Below the pieces are notes generated by a model, which was not told the origin of the DNA, made no database searches, and worked only from the letters and a program-made list of their open reading frames with translations. Source: Malikia sp041190985 (GTDB taxonomy: Bacteria; Pseudomonadota; Gammaproteobacteria; Burkholderiales; Burkholderiaceae_C). From it: a stretch of DNA of 16,375 bases. Position 1 is the first letter of the stretch; each line of letters starts with the position of its first letter. Below are positions 14,018-16,375 of the stretch, one piece after another. Where the stretch lies: contig JBEEPT010000091.1 of NCBI GenBank assembly GCA_041190985.1, forward strand, positions 1 to 16,375. The letters run 5' to 3'. The position numbers were made by a program, and so were the translations under genes.

Positions 14018-14947
14018 TTGAAGAAACGCCTGCTCGCCCTCGCCGCCGCCAGCGCCTGCCTGCTGCTGTCGCCCGCCGCGCACGCCCAGCGCATTGCCGT
14101 GTCGGTCGCCAATTCCGGCCCCTGGCTCTCGCTGGTCGGCAACGGCATCAAGTCCTACGCGGCGCAGCAAAAGGGGGTGGACCTCAAGGTCGAGGACGCG
14201 CAGGACGACATCAGCCGCCAGCTCAACCAGATCCAGAACTTCATCGCGCAGAAGGTCGACGCCATCATCGTGGTGACGGTGGACACGCAGGCCACCCCGA
14301 AGATGACCAGGATGGCCACGGCCGCCGGCATTCCGCTGGTGTATGTCAACCACCCGCCGGCCGAGGACAAGCTGCCGCCCAAGGTGGTGTTCGTCGGCTC
14401 CAACGAGGTGGATTCCGGCACCCTGCAGACCCGCGAGGTCTGCCGCCTGCTCGGCGGCAAGGGCAATGTGCTGGTGATGATCGGCGACCTCAGCAACCAG
14501 TCGGCGCTGCAGCGCACCCAGGACGTCAAGGACGTGATCGCCAAGCCGCCCTGCGCGGGCATGAAGATCGTGGCCGAGCAGTCGGCCGACTGGAGCCGTG
14601 TCAAGGGCGCGGACCTGATGAGCAACTGGATCACCGCCGGCCTGCATTTCGACGCCGTGATCGCCAACAATGACGAAATGGCCATCGGCGCCATCCAGTC
14701 GCTCAAGTCCGCGCGCAAGCTCGACAAGGTGGTGGTGGCCGGCGTCGACGCCACCCAGGACGCCCTGTCTGCCATGAAGGCCGGCGACCTGAAGGTGACC
14801 GTCTTCCAGGACGCCATCGGCCAGGGCCGGGGTGCGGTCGACGCCGCCCTCAAGCTCGCCAAGGGGCAGCCGGTGCCGTCCAAGGTGTGGGTGCCGTTCG
14901 AGCTGGTGACGCCCGCCAACATGGACAGGTATTCGAAGAAAAACTGA
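14018..14947 (+). CDS. Second ABC-type periplasmic sugar-binding protein, paralogue of the first, TTG start
   Basis: A 309-residue Peripla_BP_4 protein. The signal peptide is residues 1-23 (MKKR, LLALAAASACLLL core, cleavage after AHA). Cys14 lies inside the hydrophobic core and does not form a convincing lipobox. It aligns end to end with the protein encoded at 9245, sharing IANNDEMAIGAI, AGMKIV/SGMKIV, MKAGDLKVTVFQ and PFELVTP and both cysteines. The ligand-facing N-terminal loop differs: SVANSGPWLSLVGNG here against MSAFDDTFLTILRGG there. That suggests a changed sugar preference. The start is TTG at 14018, fixed by AAGGAGA at 14006-14012 and by the signal peptide. No permease or ATPase gene follows, so it probably shares those encoded at 10251-12826. 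The stop is 9 bp from that of convergent lacI. Confidence 0.9.
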   Translation: MKKRLLALAAASACLLLSPAAHAQRIAVSVANSGPWLSLVGNGIKSYAAQQKGVDLKVEDAQDDISRQLNQIQNFIAQKVDAIIVVTVDTQATPKMTRMATAAGIPLVYVNHPPAEDKLPPKVVFVGSNEVDSGTLQTREVCRLLGGKGNVLVMIGDLSNQSALQRTQDVKDVIAKPPCAGMKIVAEQSADWSRVKGADLMSNWITAGLHFDAVIANNDEMAIGAIQSLKSARKLDKVVVAGVDATQDALSAMKAGDLKVTVFQDAIGQGRGAVDAALKLAKGQPVPSKVWVPFELVTPANMDRYSKKN

Positions 14948-14956
14948 TCCCGGCGT

Positions 14957-15982
14957 TCAGACGTTGGCCGCGGTGTAGATCTCGAAGGGCAGCACCGCCT
15001 GCACCTTGCCGCCCTGCTGTGGCGCGCGCAGCGCGGCCAGCATGAGCTCGCACAGGCGCGCGGCCATCCCTTCCCGGGGATGCGACAGCACCACCGCAAC
15101 CCGGCCGTCGATCAGGGCCTGCCGGGTCACGGCGGTCAGGTCGTGGCAGACATTGACGAGGTGCGGCTGCGGCGCCTCGGCCAGCGCCTCCAGCACCCCC
15201 TCGACGCCGCCGCCGGCCACGTAGAGCCCGGCCAGGTCGGGATGGCGGTGCAGCAGCTCCAGCGTGTTCTCCCGCGCCAGGCCCACGTCCTCCAGGCTGA
15301 TCAGGGTCTCGAGCACCTGGAAGCCGGGCGCGTGCTCGCGCAGGTAGGAGCGAAAGCTGATCTCGCACTGCTCCTGGCACAGGTAGCGATGGCTGCCCAG
15401 GATCAGCCCGACCTTGCCCGGCGCGCGCGACAGGCGGGAGATGAACCAGGCGGCGCTGGCGCCCATCTTGCGGTTGTCCACCCCGACGTAGCCCGCCACC
15501 GGCTGCGCCGTGAGGTCCGAGACGAAGGCGAACACCGGCACCCCCTGCCCCGTCACCGCCTGCATGGCCTGGGTGATCTGGGGGTGGTCCGCCGCCACCA
15601 GCCCGACCGCATCGACCTTGCGGCCGAGCGCCTGCAGCCGCTCGGCCACGTGCCGCGGGCTCAGCGCCTCCAGGTGCTCGATGACCACCTCGGCCGGCGT
15701 CGGCGTCAGCGCGCGCGCGACCTCGCGCAGCGCCGCCGCAAGCTCGCGGTAGAAGGGCGAGCGGCGGCTTTGCAGCAGGAAGCCCAGCCGTTGCGGCGCG
15801 GTCTCCTCGCTGATGCGGCGCCGGATCAGGCCCGAGCGGCGAAAGCCCAGCTGCTCGGCGGCCTGCAGCACACGCTGCGCGGTCTCGGGCCGCACCGGCG
15901 CGCGGCGGTTGATGACGCGGTCGACCGTGGCAATGCCCACGCCGGCCGCCCGCGCCACATCCATCATCGAGGGTTCGTCCAT
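14957..15982 (-). CDS. LacI-family transcriptional regulator with sugar-binding domain
   Basis: A 341-residue regulator. The N-terminal LacI helix-turn-helix is complete: MMDVARAAGVGIATVDRVIN (residues 6-25), then the RAPVRPETAQRVLQAAEQLGF hinge region. The rest is a periplasmic-binding-protein-like sensor of the RbsB type (RLGFLLQSRRSPFYRELAAA, VDAVGLVAADHP, VPVFAFVSD, YVGVDNRKMGASAAWF, LAGLYVAGGGVEG), suggesting a sugar or polyol effector. ATG 15982 is preferred; the frame stays open to a TTG at 16015, but that would place the operator inside the gene. It sits in an inositol locus and is divergent from the isomerase at 16229, so it most likely represses that gene and itself. Whether it also controls iolCDEB is open. 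Confidence 0.92.
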   Translation of the reverse strand: MDEPSMMDVARAAGVGIATVDRVINRRAPVRPETAQRVLQAAEQLGFRRSGLIRRRISEETAPQRLGFLLQSRRSPFYRELAAALREVARALTPTPAEVVIEHLEALSPRHVAERLQALGRKVDAVGLVAADHPQITQAMQAVTGQGVPVFAFVSDLTAQPVAGYVGVDNRKMGASAAWFISRLSRAPGKVGLILGSHRYLCQEQCEISFRSYLREHAPGFQVLETLISLEDVGLARENTLELLHRHPDLAGLYVAGGGVEGVLEALAEAPQPHLVNVCHDLTAVTRQALIDGRVAVVLSHPREGMAARLCELMLAALRAPQQGGKVQAVLPFEIYTAANV

Positions 15983-15995
15983 ATGGCCCACTTTC

Positions 15996-16011
15996 TTGAT
16001 AGGTCTATCAA
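15996..16011. promoter_or_regulatory. Perfect LacI-type operator palindrome before the lacI gene
   Basis: TTGATAG-GT-CTATCAA: perfect 7-base arms around a 2-base centre, 13 bp upstream of the lacI start codon, flanked by a looser outer repeat (TTTCTTG/CAAGAAA). A second, weaker dyad, TCATC-N6-GATGA, lies at 16020-16035 and contains CTATC. The position suggests autoregulation by the LacI protein; this is inferred from symmetry and location. Confidence 0.65.
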
Positions 16012-16062
16012 ACAAGAAATCATCTATCTTGATGAATCAGGATATGAAATGAGCGCCATGGA

Positions 16063-16091
16063 TTGACGCCCACATTCACAAATCGAACAAT
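16063..16091 (+). promoter_or_regulatory. Candidate promoter of the isomerase/epimerase gene
   Basis: TTGACG (16063-16068) as -35 and AACAAT (16086-16091) as -10, 17 bases apart, in the 246-bp lacI/isomerase intergenic region. This would give a leader of about 130 bases. The -10 matches only four of six positions, so this is tentative. Confidence 0.35.
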
Positions 16092-16150
16092 CACACTCGT
16101 GGAAAGGCCGGAGTGAGTGAAAAGAAGGCCTGCGACACATGGGGAAAAGT

Positions 16151-16166
16151 CTATCAAAAACGTGAT
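16151..16166. promoter_or_regulatory. Second LacI half-site (CTATCAA) upstream of the isomerase gene
   Basis: CTATCAA at 16151-16157 repeats one arm of the palindrome at 15996-16011, about 155 bp away on the other side of the divergent region. It is followed by TGAT at 16163-16166, giving a loose ATCA-N6-TGAT dyad. Two sites at such spacing are typical for LacI-family looping; functional use is inferred. Confidence 0.4.
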
Positions 16167-16228
16167 GGAAATTCACCCCGATCAGACCACCACATGCCAA
16201 CCCTGTTTCAAGCCAAGAGGAGACATCC

Positions 16229-16375
16229 ATGCAGATTGCCCTGGACCCCTACATGATTCGCCACCTGAGCCTGGCGCAACTGCCCGCTGCCGTGGCCGCG
16301 CTGGGCTACGACCAGATCGAGCTCTCGCCGCGCTCGGACTTCCTGGACTGGTGGGTGATGCCGCGCGCCACCCGC
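16229..16375 (+). CDS. Sugar phosphate isomerase/epimerase, xylose isomerase-like TIM barrel (N-terminal 49 codons; runs off the window)
   Basis: Only the first 49 residues are present: MQIALDPYMIRHLSLAQLPA, then VAALGYDQIELSPRSDFLDW. This is the first two strands of the AP endonuclease family 2/xylose isomerase-like barrel, the fold shared by IolE, IolH and IolI. The short lead into LDPYM differs from IolE at 5103, so it is not a second iolE; an IolH- or IolI-like epimerase/isomerase role is possible but undecided without the rest. The start ATG at 16229 is fixed by an excellent AAGAGGAGA at 16215-16223. It is divergent from lacI and probably under its control. Confidence 0.8.
   Translation, partial: MQIALDPYMIRHLSLAQLPAAVAALGYDQIELSPRSDFLDWWVMPRATR

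Noticed and set aside
14059..14061. The second binding protein as a lipoprotein with Cys14 as the acylated residue
   Set aside because: The residues before the Cys (Ala-Ser-Ala) lack the lipobox Leu, and the hydrophobic core continues past the Cys to a clear AHA cleavage site.

Overview
The window is GC-rich chromosomal DNA from a betaproteobacterium, most likely Burkholderiales (Comamonadaceae/Alcaligenaceae-like; genus not resolved). This rests on the strong third-position GC, the protein styles, and the combination of a kinase-DUF2090 fusion IolC with an RbsA/RbsC-type ABC importer. I saw no tRNA, rRNA, CRISPR array, insertion sequence or phage gene.

Layout. (1) 1-2184: the N-terminal part of an Old Yellow Enzyme-type alkene reductase (minus strand) faces away from a LysR regulator (plus strand). 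They are separated by about 600 bp holding a good inverted repeat and what looks like a decayed gene remnant. (2) 2185-3330: an organic-peroxide resistance pair, ohrR and ohr, with a clear operator over the ohrR promoter and a strong terminator that also serves the convergent iolB. (3) 3350-8995, minus strand: iolC(-DUF2090)-iolD-iolE-iolB, a tightly packed myo-inositol catabolic operon covering the steps from 2-keto-myo-inositol to a phosphorylated product and its likely cleavage. iolG (inositol dehydrogenase) and iolA (malonate semialdehyde dehydrogenase) are not in the window. (4) 9245-12826, plus strand: a divergent ABC sugar importer (periplasmic binding protein, double-domain ATPase, permease), inferred to import inositol, ending at a strong terminator. 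(5) 12904-14947: a second LysR gene whose ribosome binding site almost touches that terminator, then a second, orphan periplasmic binding protein that is a paralogue of the first and starts at TTG. (6) 14957-15982, minus strand: a LacI-family regulator convergent with the orphan binding protein. (7) 16229 to the end: the start of a sugar phosphate isomerase/epimerase gene, divergent from lacI.

How it fits together. The divergent 250-bp region between iolC and the first binding protein is an AT-rich island in GC-rich DNA. It holds a plausible promoter for each direction, and each promoter carries its own symmetric element: a 14-bp palindrome in the iolC promoter spacer, and a TTTCCA-N9-TGGAAA repeat over the transporter promoter. 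Uptake and breakdown are therefore probably co-induced. The LacI gene has a perfect TTGATAG-N2-CTATCAA palindrome just before its start and a matching half-site upstream of the divergent isomerase gene, but no matching site in the iol island. It may therefore control a separate part of the locus. No previously undescribed system is evident. The most unusual points are the duplicated binding protein served by one permease/ATPase pair, and the terminator-to-RBS junction in front of the second LysR gene.
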